This document shows, one piece after another, positions 1 through 12,557 of a DNA stretch of 64,000 bases. Position numbers and translations under genes: made by a program. Positions within the stretch are counted from its first letter, which is position 1. Every line of letters begins with the position of its first letter. The notes under the pieces are model-generated. The model did not search any database, had not been told where the DNA came from, and was given only the letters and a program-made list of their open reading frames with translations. Source of the DNA: Gnetum montanum (Eukaryota; Streptophyta; Gnetopsida; Gnetales; Gnetaceae). The stretch covers positions 145,474-209,473 of the forward strand of contig MNCI01028890.1 in assembly GCA_015680685.1 (NCBI GenBank). Reading direction: 5' to 3'.

Positions 1-1330
1 CACTTGTCAACCATAGCCTTTTTGTCTCTATGGTGGTTAAACCACCCAAGATATTTTGTAACTTCCCTACGTCCCTTTGAACCCTATAAAAAGGCTTCAG
101 GGGTCAAGGAGGAAGGGGGATGATATTGGGGTCTCATACATCAAAATTTTGAGAAGACATTGGGATCACACTTGAACTCTCACTTGGAGACACACTTGGG
201 GTCTTGAGAAGAGCAATGTAAAGAAGAAATTGTGAATGATTGCTTGTAAGATGGCTTGCTAAAGAAAATATCCCAGCCTCTTTGTCATAGTCCTGTGAGT
301 TATGCTTATTGTTTTTATTTTGTTTAAATTGTTTAGCTAGTGGTTTAGATAGTATCATCCTTGGTAAGTAATTTTGGGATTCTTAGATTGCTCTTATTGT
401 TCTTGTTTCCCAATAGAAAATTTCTATTAAAATTTTTCCATATAAGCACTTGTGTTTGAAAGCCTTAAGAGCATTTTAGTAGTAAATTTTATTATTGTAC
501 AACGTATAAGAACTGCTATTGAGATCGTTGTAAGATAGCCTCTGTTTGTAGTCATGTCGTTGAACGATTCAGTAATCAAGAGGGTTTAGAAAATCTTTGG
601 TATTTTGATGGGACCAGAATAGCTTCTTTTTATCTTTAAAGGGAATCTTCGTGGTATTTCAATCAGAAATTGTCAAGTCTTTCGAAGGTTCTATTGAATG
701 CAATTGTTGATGTCCATTATCTAGCCAAAATGGAGTCTCGTACGTGATAGTTTACGCAGCAATTTTTTGGTAGCATAGTAGGATTGTCTTTAAGAAATTG
801 CTTATGTGAGCCTTGGAAGTTTGAACAATTCGTAGATATTGATTTTGGGATAGCTTTATTGCGAAGTATTTACTTGTGTCATTTTACCTTGTTTAAATAT
901 TTGAGGTCTACACAAATCTGCTTTCTTTTCTGTCTATTTCCATCGAATCTTGCTCTATTTCTAGTTTTCTTGTGGAACTATCTCTTTCTCTGGGGAAAAT
1001 TAGAAGTAGATTCACAGAGTTGTGCTCAAATGTTTTTGCAAAATTTTATTTGTTATAAGTAGGTATTATAAGGACCGCGTAGACTAAGGAATTGAACAAA
1101 ATAGGAACTCTCAACGACTCACAGTACTTGGAAAAGTTGGCTGAAACTCTTTAAGATAAGTCATCTATAGTTTACACATAATGCAATCGTTTCATTTTTC
1201 ACAACCACGCGCCACAACAGCACACACACATACTCACATTAACTACTGAGTTTATTTGGAGGTATCTAGGCCTTGGTGTTGCGAGAGACCAACAGGCACC
1301 TAAATCCTATTCAAGGACACTCGTTGGTGG
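1..1330. other. Decayed noncoding DNA, possibly LTR-like
   Basis: No gene is recognisable here. A TATA-type motif (TATAAAAA, 85-92) follows a GC-richer stretch and precedes about 1.1 kb without coding potential, which is the look of an LTR promoter and R/U5 region. The left boundary lies outside the window and no partner LTR was found inside it. The open frames present, for example at 784-1062, show no protein-family features. The LTR reading is a guess. Confidence 0.25.
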
Positions 1331-1611
1331 TCGCGTCCCAAATGGTCGCCAACAATATCCTGCCTAGAATATGACCTTACCAATATGTCTAGAATGTTCA
1401 AAAACCATAGTTTTAACCCTTGGTTCACTAGAATTTGAGTTACGGTTTCTAAGATATCACATTTTCTAATTTGCCAAAATATCGTAAAAGTTTTAACATT
1501 TGAATTGAATGACCATGATAAGTAATGCCTAGATGAGATTTCAGTAAGCGATTAGATAGAACACTTGATAAGGTTTTCATAGGTTTTTTTAAAAAATTAT
1601 TTGAACTCCCA

Positions 1612-1624
1612 GTGTGTGTGTGTG
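1612..1624. repeat. Short GT microsatellite
   Basis: A run of alternating GT dinucleotides in noncoding DNA. Confidence 0.8.
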
Positions 1625-2778
1625 TTATAAGTGTTAAACATTGAGGGTATTAGTAGAGACAAAAAATGAGGAAATGAACTTATGAAAATGCTTATGGGAA
1701 AAAATTCATTGAAAATCAAAATTAAAAAGTTAAAGTTACTTTCACTAGGTGAGACAGTTTGAAAAGTCTAAAAGTTAAAAGTTAGCATATAAGCCTAAGC
1801 TTATATAAATAAAAATATCATAACATATATTTTTTTTCACGACCTTGATTCTGTTTCTCTATCCCTTCAAGAATTTTCTATTTTAAAACAAAAATTCTTT
1901 CTCATGTTATTTCTATGTTTGAAACTTTATTTTAGCCTAGTTTCTTCCATTTGAAGCCTATGTCTTTCGTTTCTAAACACATACCAAACTAAAATATCAT
2001 GCTACAAGTGATTCTTCTGCTTATAAATAGATTCTGGCTTTCAATACTAGTTTTGTTTTGTAAAGGGGTTTTTAACACATTAGTTCAATGCAAAGTAAAA
2101 GGTTGATTTTAGATGCCTTTGTAGGTAAGAAAGTTTATTCTACTTTCTGTTTCATGTTACTTTCCTATTTTGTTATGGATTTTGTATGCTTTCATTCTAC
2201 TTTTTGGTTTTTTGTTATTCTTCTACTATTTTAATTATTCTACTAAGATTCTATCAAATTTTTGTGGTTTTGTAGTTGATACCATATGGAAATTGGTATT
2301 TTAATTATGTCTAGGCCATCTTATATCTTTTGGGTGAAATTTTTAATTATGTGAAAACTTTGCTCAAATTGTTTTTCAAATATTTTATAATTATTTTGGA
2401 TTAGCCCATGATATAAATATGATTTTGTGAGAATTTTATGGAATTTTCCCTTTTATATATTTTTGACCATTTAGGGAAATCTTTTGAATTTTTGAAATAA
2501 AATAATAATAGCTATGAAATTCATTTTTCTCAGTTGATAGTGGGAGCCACAAATATTTTAGATGTCCCCATCTACATGCAATAGTGAAGTGTTATTTAGT
2601 GGGACCCATCCCATGGGAACAAGAATTGTTAAATGGATTTCCTACCCTGGATATTGATTCATAAGTTCATTTGAAGCTATGGATTTAGCTGAGACCATGG
2701 CACTAAATAGTTGAGTCTAATGTTGTATAATGGGACATCAATCAAGATCTATCCTTCTAATGATACATGTGTCTTAGC

Positions 2779-2933
2779 TCTTGAGGATGTTAGTAGTGTG
2801 GCTATTACCAAGACTCAGCCATGAGTGCTTGAACTCTTAAGGATGTCAGTAGTATGGCTATTGCCAAGGCTCGACCATGAGTGACTTTTTTGGAGTCATA
2901 AGGATAATTTGATGATAGTAGTGAGGTTATTCC
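2779..2933 (+). repeat. Short degenerate tandem repeat, period about 55 bp
   Basis: Two imperfect copies (2779-2827 and 2834-2882) both contain a GAGGATG/AAGGATG start, an AGTAGT core, GGCTATT and a CCATGAGTG end. A third, more degenerate partial copy follows to about 2933. No coding role is apparent. Confidence 0.65.
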
Positions 2934-4560
2934 AAGAGCTGTTAGTGAATCCCTTTGGTAATGAGGGTAATCAAGACATAGCCTACAAATATGCTTAGTT
3001 AAAATATGCTCTTTGAGATTTTGTTAGAGAAATTTATGATATCTTTGGACATTAAATAATTAAATAATTAAAATATTTATTCTTTAGATATTTGGTTTTA
3101 ATTTGGATTTTTTTTAAAAAAAATGAAATCTTGTGGTATTTCTAGTCCTTGAAACATTTTTAAATATTTAACTAGAAATTTTACTGAGCCCATACCCTAA
3201 AATTTTTGGCTCATAATCTTTATGCTCCATGAAGAGGGAAGTATAATAACCTCTCTTATTTGAGGGGTTCTAACTCCTACATTTCAATGTAGAGAGCCTA
3301 GAGTAGCTAAGTGGTCATGGAAAGAGGAACAAGGGAAGAAAGGTGGATCAATTCTACACAAAATGGATCCTCTAAATTTGAAAATTAATTTTTCTATATT
3401 TTGTATTTTTTGTAAAATAGAAACCTTGTACACATTTTAGATACTTAAACCATGTACCTATTTTTGTGAATAAATAATAAAGTATGATAGATATGAAATT
3501 ACCATCTCTATCATTTCAACGAAACATTTTTCATTTTGACACATGTTATATATTTAGGAAAAATTTAGTATTAATTATTATATATTAGTATTTTATTTAA
3601 TTATTATTTTTATTTTATTATTTAATTTTAAAAAATTTAAATATAAATATCTTTATTTCTAGAGGTCTCACTAAGGTGAAACAACTATCATTGGGATCGT
3701 TATTTTACATACTATTTTGTGAAGAAATTATTGAGATTTTTTAACATCTTTAGTTTTGTGGTTGTGAAAAATTCTTTTTTAAAATAAATTTAATTAATTA
3801 TGTAGGTGAGCAATATAAATTATTGTTACATTGTATTGCTATACTATATTTATGTTTTTAATTAATAATTTTTATGTATTTCATGGCATCCTTTAAAATT
3901 AATTAATAAAGATTAACTACAAATCCTTTGGATTTCATAGTATCTTTATTAGTTATTTATAGGATTTTATAGTAAATTAATAGTGGTTTTACATCTCTAG
4001 TGGGAATAAGAATGGATTGGGAGGGATGCATGGTTATAGTAGCAACAGAGGTTGGTGATGCCAAAATGTCAAGGAATGTTAGAATGAAAATGGAAATAGT
4101 TATTGTAGTAACATTTAATAATGTGAGCAAGATGTTATAAATTTGTATATGTAGCTTAATTATTGGACTTTTATGATCAAATCAGGAAAATTGAGAAATG
4201 TTATGGATAAAATCCCACAAAAAAGAACTAAGGATATGGGTGGAGTTTTTAGTTGTTGATTTTGAATTAATAATAATGGATGATAATAGAGGAACAAAAG
4301 TAGCAAATATTTTGGATGGAAAAAACTATCTAGTTATGGTTAGATCTAGTGGTTGGTGTGCAAGTTGGAATAGCATATTAATTACATTATTAAATATTTT
4401 TGAATTATGATTTTTTTGGACATTGAAGCATGGGTCTACTACATAAATCATGAGTGAGATGTGATGCTCATTGCAAATGGAGAACTAATGTCCAAAAGAT
4501 AGTTTAATTGTTGAGATTGATGATTGTGTGTTGTCGTAGGTGGAATTCCACCCATGTGGT

Positions 4561-5769
4561 GCTTATCGTGAATTTCATTTCGCTAAGAATGCAATTTATC
4601 CTCAATAAAATATATATCATGGTTGATTTTCACTTTTCCTTATTCTAAATCAAAATATCTATAGCCTTTCATTTGCAAGTTATAGCTCATAAATAAACTT
4701 AGTTTTGCATTTTTCTCTAGCTTTTTTCTTTTTTGTGCAAGTTTTAATACATAAGAAATGGAATCAAATATTTTAAAATGTGATATATTTGGTTTCTTTT
4801 TAAACCATAATGCATAAGAAGTATCTTCTTGCATTTTTTTAGCACTCGATGATATATAGAAATTGTTGTTGAGAAAGCTTCTTTCCAAAATTGATTTGGA
4901 ATTCTTTCTCATTATAACAAACATCTAATCATTCCTATGATTATTTGATTTTTCCTTTTTGCTACACCATTTTGTTGAGGTGTGTAAATTGCAAATTTTT
5001 TATTTAGAATGCCAATTTTTCTTCAAAATTCTTCAAATTCATAATTTGTGAACTCACCACTCCAATAACTCTAGATCTTCTTTATTTTTCTTTGCTTCTA
5101 ATTTTTAACTTAATTTTTGAAAATTTTAAAATACTCTAAGGCTTGATCTTTTGTTTTTTAAAAATAACCCCATATCATCCTTGAATAATCATCAATCAAC
5201 ATATAAAAATATCTATTCTTGCCTAAACTTAATGTTTGCATAGGCTCACATAAATCCGTATGAATTAAATCTAGATAGATTTGTGATCTTGATTCTCTAT
5301 GGGGCAAGGACAATCTTTTGGCTTTACCAATGATACGAATATCATAATTAATTAAATTTGACATTGAAAAATGATCCATACCTGTAACCAAGCCTTTATT
5401 GTGCATCAAATCCATTGATTTGAAGTTGACATGATCCAATCTTGTATGTCAGAGCCATGTCTCATCACTTGCAACCATTAAACATTTGATATCCTTTTGA
5501 ACCTACAACTTATACATTCTATTTTGACTCATGAGGAGAATAGCTACTTCCTAATCTTTCTCCTCTTTTAATATTTTACATACATCATCTATAAATTCCA
5601 CTTTATAACCTTTAATACATAGTTGACTAATACTATAAGTATTTTTTTCAAATCCAGAACATAAAAAATATCAAGAATGGTAAATTTGTTACCTATGTTT
5701 GTCTTGAAGGTAACTGATCTAATGTCAAAAATTATCATTCTTATGTCAATTCTACTAACTCTTCCTTGA
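4561..5769 (-). pseudogene. Ty1/copia pol fragment: end of protease, GAG-pre-integrase, integrase
   Basis: Read on the minus strand from 5769 down, this is the second part of a copia polyprotein. The end of the protease domain comes first, with a DIFYVLDLKK-like motif at about 5640-5690. The GAG-pre-integrase block (5439-5340) follows, then the integrase core beginning with DLIHTDLCEP, then YTPQQNGVA at about 4990. The integrase C-terminal part (4924-4640) has ALWFKKKPNISHF and a GYRYFD motif. The second catalytic Asp and the Glu of the integrase core appear lost, and there are many frame breaks. The first part of the same protein lies at 31715-31923, on the far side of gypsy B. The reading frame resumes across the CTTGA target duplication, so the two pieces are one element. 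RT and RNase H are not seen below 4561, so the 3' half is missing or unrecognisable. Confidence 0.85.
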
Positions 5770-6605
5770 TGATGAGTGGCGAGGTACCCCTACACTCAAC
5801 CATATGAATATGAGTGCTTCATGCATGATCCAGTCGAACTTCGCAAATAGACTAGTTGTGGTATCTAGATAGTTACTCATAGATCGCAGTTCACTGCCTT
5901 CCCACCTAGACTAGTATTAGCTTGTCACATATGGTTTAGTACAAAGTGAGGTGTATGATGTGTTCCTACAGTAATGCTACTTCTGGGTATGATGGGAAAT
6001 AATATCAACTAAGCTAGGAGAGAGAGGATGAGAGAGAATTTAAACTATCCTAAGTGCGATGAGCATCCGTTCCTTAATCATCCATACACATCTTGGACCT
6101 CGTGCATGACTACCACTGGGATTACCAAGCGCATGGCCTAGGTACGCTACTAGGTTACCAAGTAGTCACACTTAAATGCTCATGATTAAGATGTACTCAT
6201 TCCTTGTTACTAGGAGATAAGCGTAGAGAGATATTAACTAAGAAAGCAATGAATAAGAATAACAATTAAATAATTATGCTAAGTGGATGCTGCAATGATG
6301 AAGTAATCTATATCTTTATTGTCGGTCATGTGCATGTCCAAGTACGTCACACTCAAATAAGAATGTCATACAATTACAATCATCACACTACAAGCATGCA
6401 CTGGGAGAAAGGTTTGAGAGGAAAAACTGACAAAAAGTCCCTACCTTAATACTAAAGACTAACCCCTAACCAAATCCGCCTACCTCTTATTTATAGATGA
6501 GGAGACAGATCATGATATCACGTATTTGATATGGTGTCTAGGCTACAATATCGTGTACTCGATATCGTGGATGCGATATCACAACCAACAATTCATGACT
6601 CATCA
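5770..6605 (-). repeat. 3' LTR of gypsy B
   Basis: The LTR has TG...CA ends and aligns along its whole 836 bp with 30875-31709. On the minus strand it begins with palindromic GATATC-containing repeats (about 6510-6590), then a TATA box (TATAAATAAGAGG-like, about 6484-6495), and ends in GGGGTACCTCGCCACTCATCA. It abuts CTTGA at 5765-5769. Confidence 0.93.
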
Positions 6606-6770
6606 TACCTCCATGACTGAATGAAAACTCATCCTTGAGTTAAAGTGAGAACAAGCTCCATTGATTACACAATGGATAGGTATGGGATTATTGACTGACT
6701 AGAATGAATTAATGCTACAGTGTGGAATTAGAACAAAACTGAGACACAACACGAAAAAATTGGGTGAAAC

Positions 6771-9571
6771 TCATGTAGTTCCTGGTGGTAGTGGCTCCTC
6801 CATAGGTGCCTTTCCCTTGTCTTGCGCTCTAGGTGTTTGGATTTGATTGCGTTGAAGTATGGCCTAGAGTTTCTCCTCTTCAGTTTGGGGATCTTGTGCT
6901 ATCCATGCTAATGTTCCAATGTTTGATGGAGTCAGCACCTCCCATGGGCATGGTAGTTGCGGAAACATTTTATTTGTTTTGACATACCAAGCCACAAACA
7001 CCCATCGTTCCTTCTTGTAGGCTCTAGCTTTGTCTCTGTATTCTTGAAAATCTATGAGCTATTGAGCCAAGTCTGCTATGACACATTTTTACCCCTAGTA
7101 GCTTGCTTTAACCACCTTGAGTTCAAAATTTGCAACCTCCAATTTTTGCAATTGTTTCTTGTGTTTTGCAAATTCTATTTCATATTTGGCATAGGTGGTG
7201 GCTACATGTTGCTCAAGCTCTATTCTTGGGTGCCCTACTGTTAACATGGCAAGGTTGCCATACCACAGGTTTGCCAACTCCATGTACTCTGTAAGGTCCT
7301 AGATCTGCAAGTCCTAGCTCTTAACTTCCACCTAGTGGGCAAATGCGTATGTGTCTAATATGGCCTACCAATCAGTGTGTTGAGCACTGAGAGCGTTGAT
7401 GTGGGCCTTGGCCATATGGATCTCCTTTTCAATGATTTGTTTATACATCCCCACCTAGTCCCAAAAATGCTCCTTTAGCTACTCATGCCATTTAGCCTCA
7501 TTCTGCCACACACTTATTTCAATGTCCATCTTCTAATAGATGGCACATACCTCCTCCATTAAGAGGGTTTGATTTTCACTAGCTAAATGGTTCATGTCTT
7601 GGTTGACCCTAATTAGTTGTTCTCGTAACTGCTTAAAATGTTCCTCAAGAACATTCTTTTGCTTCTCCATAGAGGTCAACTAAAGGTTGTCAACAACAAG
7701 TTGTTTATTCTCCTCTTGTAAGACCTTGACTGCCTTGGCGTGCGCATAAGTTTGTGCTTGTGCCATAGAGGCATCCCAGTCAGCCTTCTCTTTTTCTTCA
7801 ACCACCCTTTTATTCTCTATCAACAATTTATTGAGTTTCTTGATTTTGAAAGTGTCCATCTGGTCTATGGGAACAAATTGGGAAGGATCTTGCTACGCTG
7901 CTTGCAGGGTCATGAGCCTTTCTTGCAATCTTTTCACTTTTGCTTCAACGTGCTCAACCTTCATCTCTATGAGGAAAAACTTCCCCTGGGTGGAAATGAG
8001 GTCTGATTGTATTACTGTAACATCCTGTGAGATGTAAAACAAGGACGTCATTACCTTTCCTGTTTGTAGCAATCAGTCAAGTACATTCTCTTGTTTCACA
8101 GGAGTCATTGAGATATTGGCTAGATTTTGAGCATTTTGTGCTCCTATAAGATCTATCGGTGGCATAATAGGCATATTCAATGACTCTTTAATATGGTATG
8201 TGACCACTTCTGCAGCTCCCACTGCATCCTAGTGTTGCATGACCACCACCATGGCCCCTTCACCAGTTTTCAATTGCACCTAAAAGGACGCAGCATTCCC
8301 TAAAATTTTTTGTGACCAAGCACTCTTCCCTCCTCCTATTTAAATGGACACTTCACCCTGCATTCAATCCATAGAAACCATAGGCTATGCAGCATCATCG
8401 ATGATGTGGAAAATATTTGCATCATCACAACTTCCCCAACTAACCGTCTCAGCGATGGCCCTGAGATGGCTCATCGATGATCTATAATCTTGTGACGGTG
8501 GTGGTGGTTGATCCTGCTGGCCCATGCTAGGCCCTACTTCTTGTTGTTGACTGGGTCCCATGCTTGAAAGTTGGCTGGGTCCTACAAGTTGAGTTATAGT
8601 TGGCCCTCCCATCTATTCTTTCTCTTTCTACAGCCCCAGTGTCTCACCAGTGATTTTCCTTACAACTAGTGGATTTAGTAGTTCAACATACATAGAATTT
8701 TTGGCTTTTTAGAGGACATCGTTGGTGTACCCTCTAATACCAGCATGGCAGAATAGCTTCCTGATAAGATAAGGGAAGGGCAACGCAAACTTCCCTATCT
8801 TCCATTCTTCAAACTACGTTAGGATCTCCATAAAATATAGATGAGGCAGGTTAGCATTAAACTTATCCCATCAACACTGCACATCCTCTTGCCACATATG
8901 TTGAAATTATTTTTAAACCTCTTATGGAAAAAATTTGATAAGTCCCTATTTTGAAATAAATCTTCTCTTCTATTGTCAACTCCCCATAGGTCTTATCTTC
9001 CTTGTCGTATGTCCTGTCTAACCAAACTTGTTACACATCATGGTCTGAGTGGGTAGACAACTGAGCAACCTTTGGCCCTATATTTAGAAGGTTTAATACT
9101 TTCAAAATGGCTTGAATAGAGAAATCAATAGTCACACCACAAATGTTAACCATGGTACCTTCTTCTTTGTTGTGCCAAAATTGGTACATTTTTCCCTAAG
9201 TACCAGGCACCACTTTTAGAGAGGGTAGGCCACAATGGGGACCCTTTGAGGTGATCCCTAATGGCCTCTAGAGAAAATTCTATGAAAGGTCCAAATTTTA
9301 ATTCCATAATCACTACAGTTAATATGGACCTTTCATGGATGGCTTGAACACAATCCTGGGACAACGTGAGATGTCGTCCCTGTTCAGACACTGCAACAGC
9401 TTCTCCTTCTGCCTACCTTGATTGTATAGTGGCAAGGTGTTCTTGATAGATACTAAATGATTTTTCTTCCTACTTTGCATGTTTTTTGGAAGGAACTTAT
9501 CCTTCACCTCTCCTAGGTCTCTTGATCACACCTTGAGCAGGACCTTCCTGTTGTCTGCGTTTTAGGGCCAT
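6771..9571 (-). pseudogene. Extra long ORF of gypsy B, coiled-coil rich, function unknown
   Basis: This is a sense-strand reading frame between the gag/3' noncoding part and the 3' LTR of element B. A plausible start is the ATG at 9571 (MALKRRQQEGPAQG, followed by a basic KRPRRG stretch). The end is the TGA at 6771-6773. The frame is about 930 codons long, with in-frame stops that are mostly TAG and at least one frame slip. The N-terminal third is globular-looking (9391-9146, with SLEAIRDHLKGSPLW). A Pro/Gln-rich linker follows at 8612-8385 with repeated VGPS motifs. A long charged, heptad-like region spans about 8000-7100. The tail includes KGKAPMEEPLPPG. No known domain was recognised. Extra ORFs near the 3' LTR are known in plant Ty3/gypsy elements, so this is probably such an acquired ORF. 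Elements C and D have no counterpart at this position. Confidence 0.6.
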
Positions 9572-11738
9572 CTGCAATCACACAGGGCCAATCATTAGTA
9601 AGGTTGTTACCAAAGTTAGGTTATACCTTATTGCTTGCCTTAATGAATTTTCTTTATCTCCATGTGACATTAATTATTAGGAGAAAATGTTCCCAAAAGA
9701 TTATGATATTTAATCCTCTTTTCTTAGGTGGTTTCCAACTCTAGTTTCCTAGTATAACTAAGGAGATGAAATTGTTTTTGGTACATTTATTAGTAATTTT
9801 ATAACTAATTACCCTTAATAATGTCCTTTGGGCAATGAATAATTTCAAAAAATTTATGCACTACTCCACGTGTGCCCCTCCCCCATGACTAAGTTGAACA
9901 CTCCAAGTTCAAGTAGGTTCAAACAAAATGAAAAGCAGAGTACGAGTGAGCGAGTTACGGATATGAAAGCAAGGGACATGGAATTGCAAGTCATAGAGAG
10001 AAATTTGAAAAACTTCCCCCACATGAATAGTTGCAAATGATGATGATAGGCATAGAGGGGTTGGGTATATATATATTTTTTGAATGTGATACCGCATATG
10101 CAATAGCACGGACACAATATCGTGTTGGCCACGATATCATGTATGAGATATCGTAGCGTATCAAAGTTAGGACACTTTATAGAATGTACCAAAATTTTAA
10201 TATTTTTCTAAAATTTAAAAATGTAAACTAAGGACATCTAGACTATTGTTAAAGGATTCCAGGGTAATTCAACTAGTTCTGAAGGCACAAAGATTATGAT
10301 GGTGTGGAATTTATCAATAAGGACCTCAGATGATAAGCGAGAGAAAAAGGCTATGTGATGGTTCATAGGAACGTTTGAATTGGAGGGATAGTAATAATGG
10401 AAAGAATATCATTGAAAATACACTGAGGGAAATAGATGATGTGCGGAAGATGTGTTATGAGTGCAAATTACAAAAATTGCGCAAGTGGGTCCTCCCCAAA
10501 GCAGGTTCCAACCTAGAATGCCCTTGTGTAACCACACCTTAAAATATCTGTAGGCACTAGAAGGGTTAAATGTAATCCACACTGGTTCCACAAAACACAC
10601 ACATGTAAGTATCACCAGAATGAGGTAATAATTCTATGCTACACAAGACACGAGCTACAATTACATGAACAGTGAGATGAGATGGACTATAGAAGGGATT
10701 ATAGAGATTGGGACATGAGGTAAGTGACCAAGTCCAAGATCAGGACCCATCGTTCCAAGATCAGGACCAAGTCCATTCCTTTGAGTAGTGACACTACATT
10801 GTTTCATCCCATGATGAGCCACTATGAGAGTATCATAACAACAAGGCATACGATCACTTGGCATTTTGTTCAAGGGAGAAGTGATTTTTTCTTTGTGGCA
10901 CTTTCTTTGTGTTTTTCTTTTTGAATGTTGAATCTAGAGAAGCTGCCAACCCTTAGGCATGGGTGCATGTCTTTCTAGTGGGACCCCCTAGAACAACATT
11001 GGATTTTTGAGTGCCTTTTGATTACTCTTACTCCCATTTTGCATTAGATCTACAAGGATCTTAGTACAACCACATTGCATGATAACTCTCATAGACGTCA
11101 CCAAAGAGAATCTGCAAGTTCCCTTGATGTCACACCCTAATCATTCCCTCTTGGTCCATACTTCTTCATTCTGGGTACAATGAACACAAAATTAATTTTA
11201 AGTTTTAAGAATGTCAAGAATATCATTGTACCATCAAATAGAACCTCTTATTTATAGAATGGATGAGTGGGTGTAATGGGCTCACTGTCCAAATAGTTGA
11301 TCACTCGAGACTCGATAACATAGAACACACCTCAACCAACAAGCCACATGAGTGTTTTATTTGTAGATGAGATTACTTATAAAAAGATAAAAAGACAAAA
11401 AGAAAAAAGGATAAAACAAGAAATTGAAAAATGAAAAATTGGAAAACAAAAAATTGTAAAATTAAAGAAAATGAAAAATATTTATTAATCATGCTTGTTA
11501 TTAGAATGGGGAATATCCTCTATAACTAAATGGTTGAGCATGACGAGGATTAATAAATAAAAGATGAGGATCCTTGCATGTTGGAAATATTGAAACTTGG
11601 TCATACTTACCCCATTGGGGTTCACACACCTAATTATAGTAAACATAGGGGGGGAAATTTATAAGATGTGGTTCCCGGGTAGAGAGTTAACCCACTATGA
11701 TACTTGAGACTATTAGATTTTATCCAAGGATTAGGCTT
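9572..11738 (-). other. 3' noncoding region of gypsy B (pol deleted)
   Basis: No coding domain was recognised. Parts at 10440-10600 and 11090-11180 align by eye with the 3' noncoding region of element C (34690-34830 and 35430-35510), sharing GTGGGTCCT(C/T)CCCAAAG and AGTTCCCTTGA(T/A)GTCA. This shows that the region lies downstream of where pol should end and that gag (from 11739 up) is joined directly to it. It contains an internal palindrome cluster, listed separately. Confidence 0.6.
10079..10165. repeat. Internal copy of the GATATC palindrome cluster
   Basis: Several degenerate palindromes of the ACGATATC(A/G)T type with GCATATGC-like spacing appear inside element B, away from its LTRs. 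The same motif class marks the start of every B/C/E-family LTR. This may be a relic of an LTR fragment or an independent amplification. Confidence 0.5.
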
Positions 11739-12557
11739 TCATCCTCCATGGCTATATTCATTGGGTTGTATGGTTGTTGGAGTGTTAGTTGGTGGCCCTG
11801 ATGAAGTGACACGAGGTGTTGGGTTTGAGGAGAAGGATGTACCATAGTGTTGGACTTGTGCTAAGTTGGAGAATGCAGTGGCCTTGGAACTATGTTGTCC
11901 CTTCCTACAGTCATGTCTAAAGAAGGGGCACCTTTGATGTTGAGGAGGTCTCTCACTGTTGTTGGCAATAGTAGCACAAGTAACATTTTTGGGTTGTTTT
12001 TGTGGTGTAGACACTTCAAGAACAGTTGGTGGCGATGTAGAAGTGGGGAAAGGATGAGAATGTTGAAATTTAGGAGAAGTGTAAGGTACACAAGGCAGTG
12101 GTTGTGTTGAGGACATGGGCTGATAGTATTGAGGAGAATGATAATGCGGAAAAATAGAGTATGTTGACCTAGTTGGGGAAACAAGATGTTGGACTAGATA
12201 ACATTTGGATTCGGACGATATGAAGGGTGTCTCTAGTTTAGGGATGGCTTCCCCCATGACTGGGTTGTTGCCACTGTGATCGAACACAGTATCTCTATAC
12301 GAACTCTGGGTGTAACGTGCTTTCCCAATGCTCGTATAAATGTAACAAGATTGGGCATTGGCCATTGGGGTGATCATACAGGAAAATGTTACATTCATAC
12401 ATATGATTGGTAGTTGAGCTCTTATTTTTCTCATCCCTTCTTTCCGATTGTCTAATGATATTTTATCCTACTTCCTGAGTTGTCAAAACTCTATCTCCAA
12501 TAATATTGATATATTCTTCACACTTTCTATGCATCCATTCTAGCATCTTATTGATCT
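11739..12557 (-). pseudogene. Gypsy B gag, C-terminal part
   Basis: This continues the gag frame broken by T. It starts with KMLEWMHRKCEE, then a motif related to the CCHC-like box of this family (DHPNGQCPILLHL at about 12350-12400), then a Pro/Ser/Thr-rich tail (12200-11740). The corresponding box in C and D reads (Y)xHPKGCCPxxxHLQ. Several TAG stops interrupt the frame. Nucleocapsid function is inferred from position and motif. Confidence 0.7.

Larger units (their letters stand above)
1331..4560. other. AT-rich intergenic DNA without recognisable genes
   Basis: This stretch has long A/T runs and many stops in all frames. A short plus-strand open frame at 4198-4410 has no recognised domain. 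The segment at about 3240-3540 may be a worn LTR or 3' end of an unknown element, but nothing supports a firm call. The only structured features are a GT run and a short tandem repeat, listed separately. Confidence 0.5.

Noticed and set aside
784-1062. 92-residue hydrophobic open frame
   Set aside because: Composition explained by T-rich DNA; no homologue-like motifs or gene structure.
4198-4410. 70-residue plus-strand open frame
   Set aside because: No recognisable domain, weak start context, AT-rich surroundings; not supported as a gene.
5770-6605. Initially considered a solo LTR
   Set aside because: CTTGA on its left matches CTTGA right of 31709, so it is the 3' LTR of the long interrupted element B.
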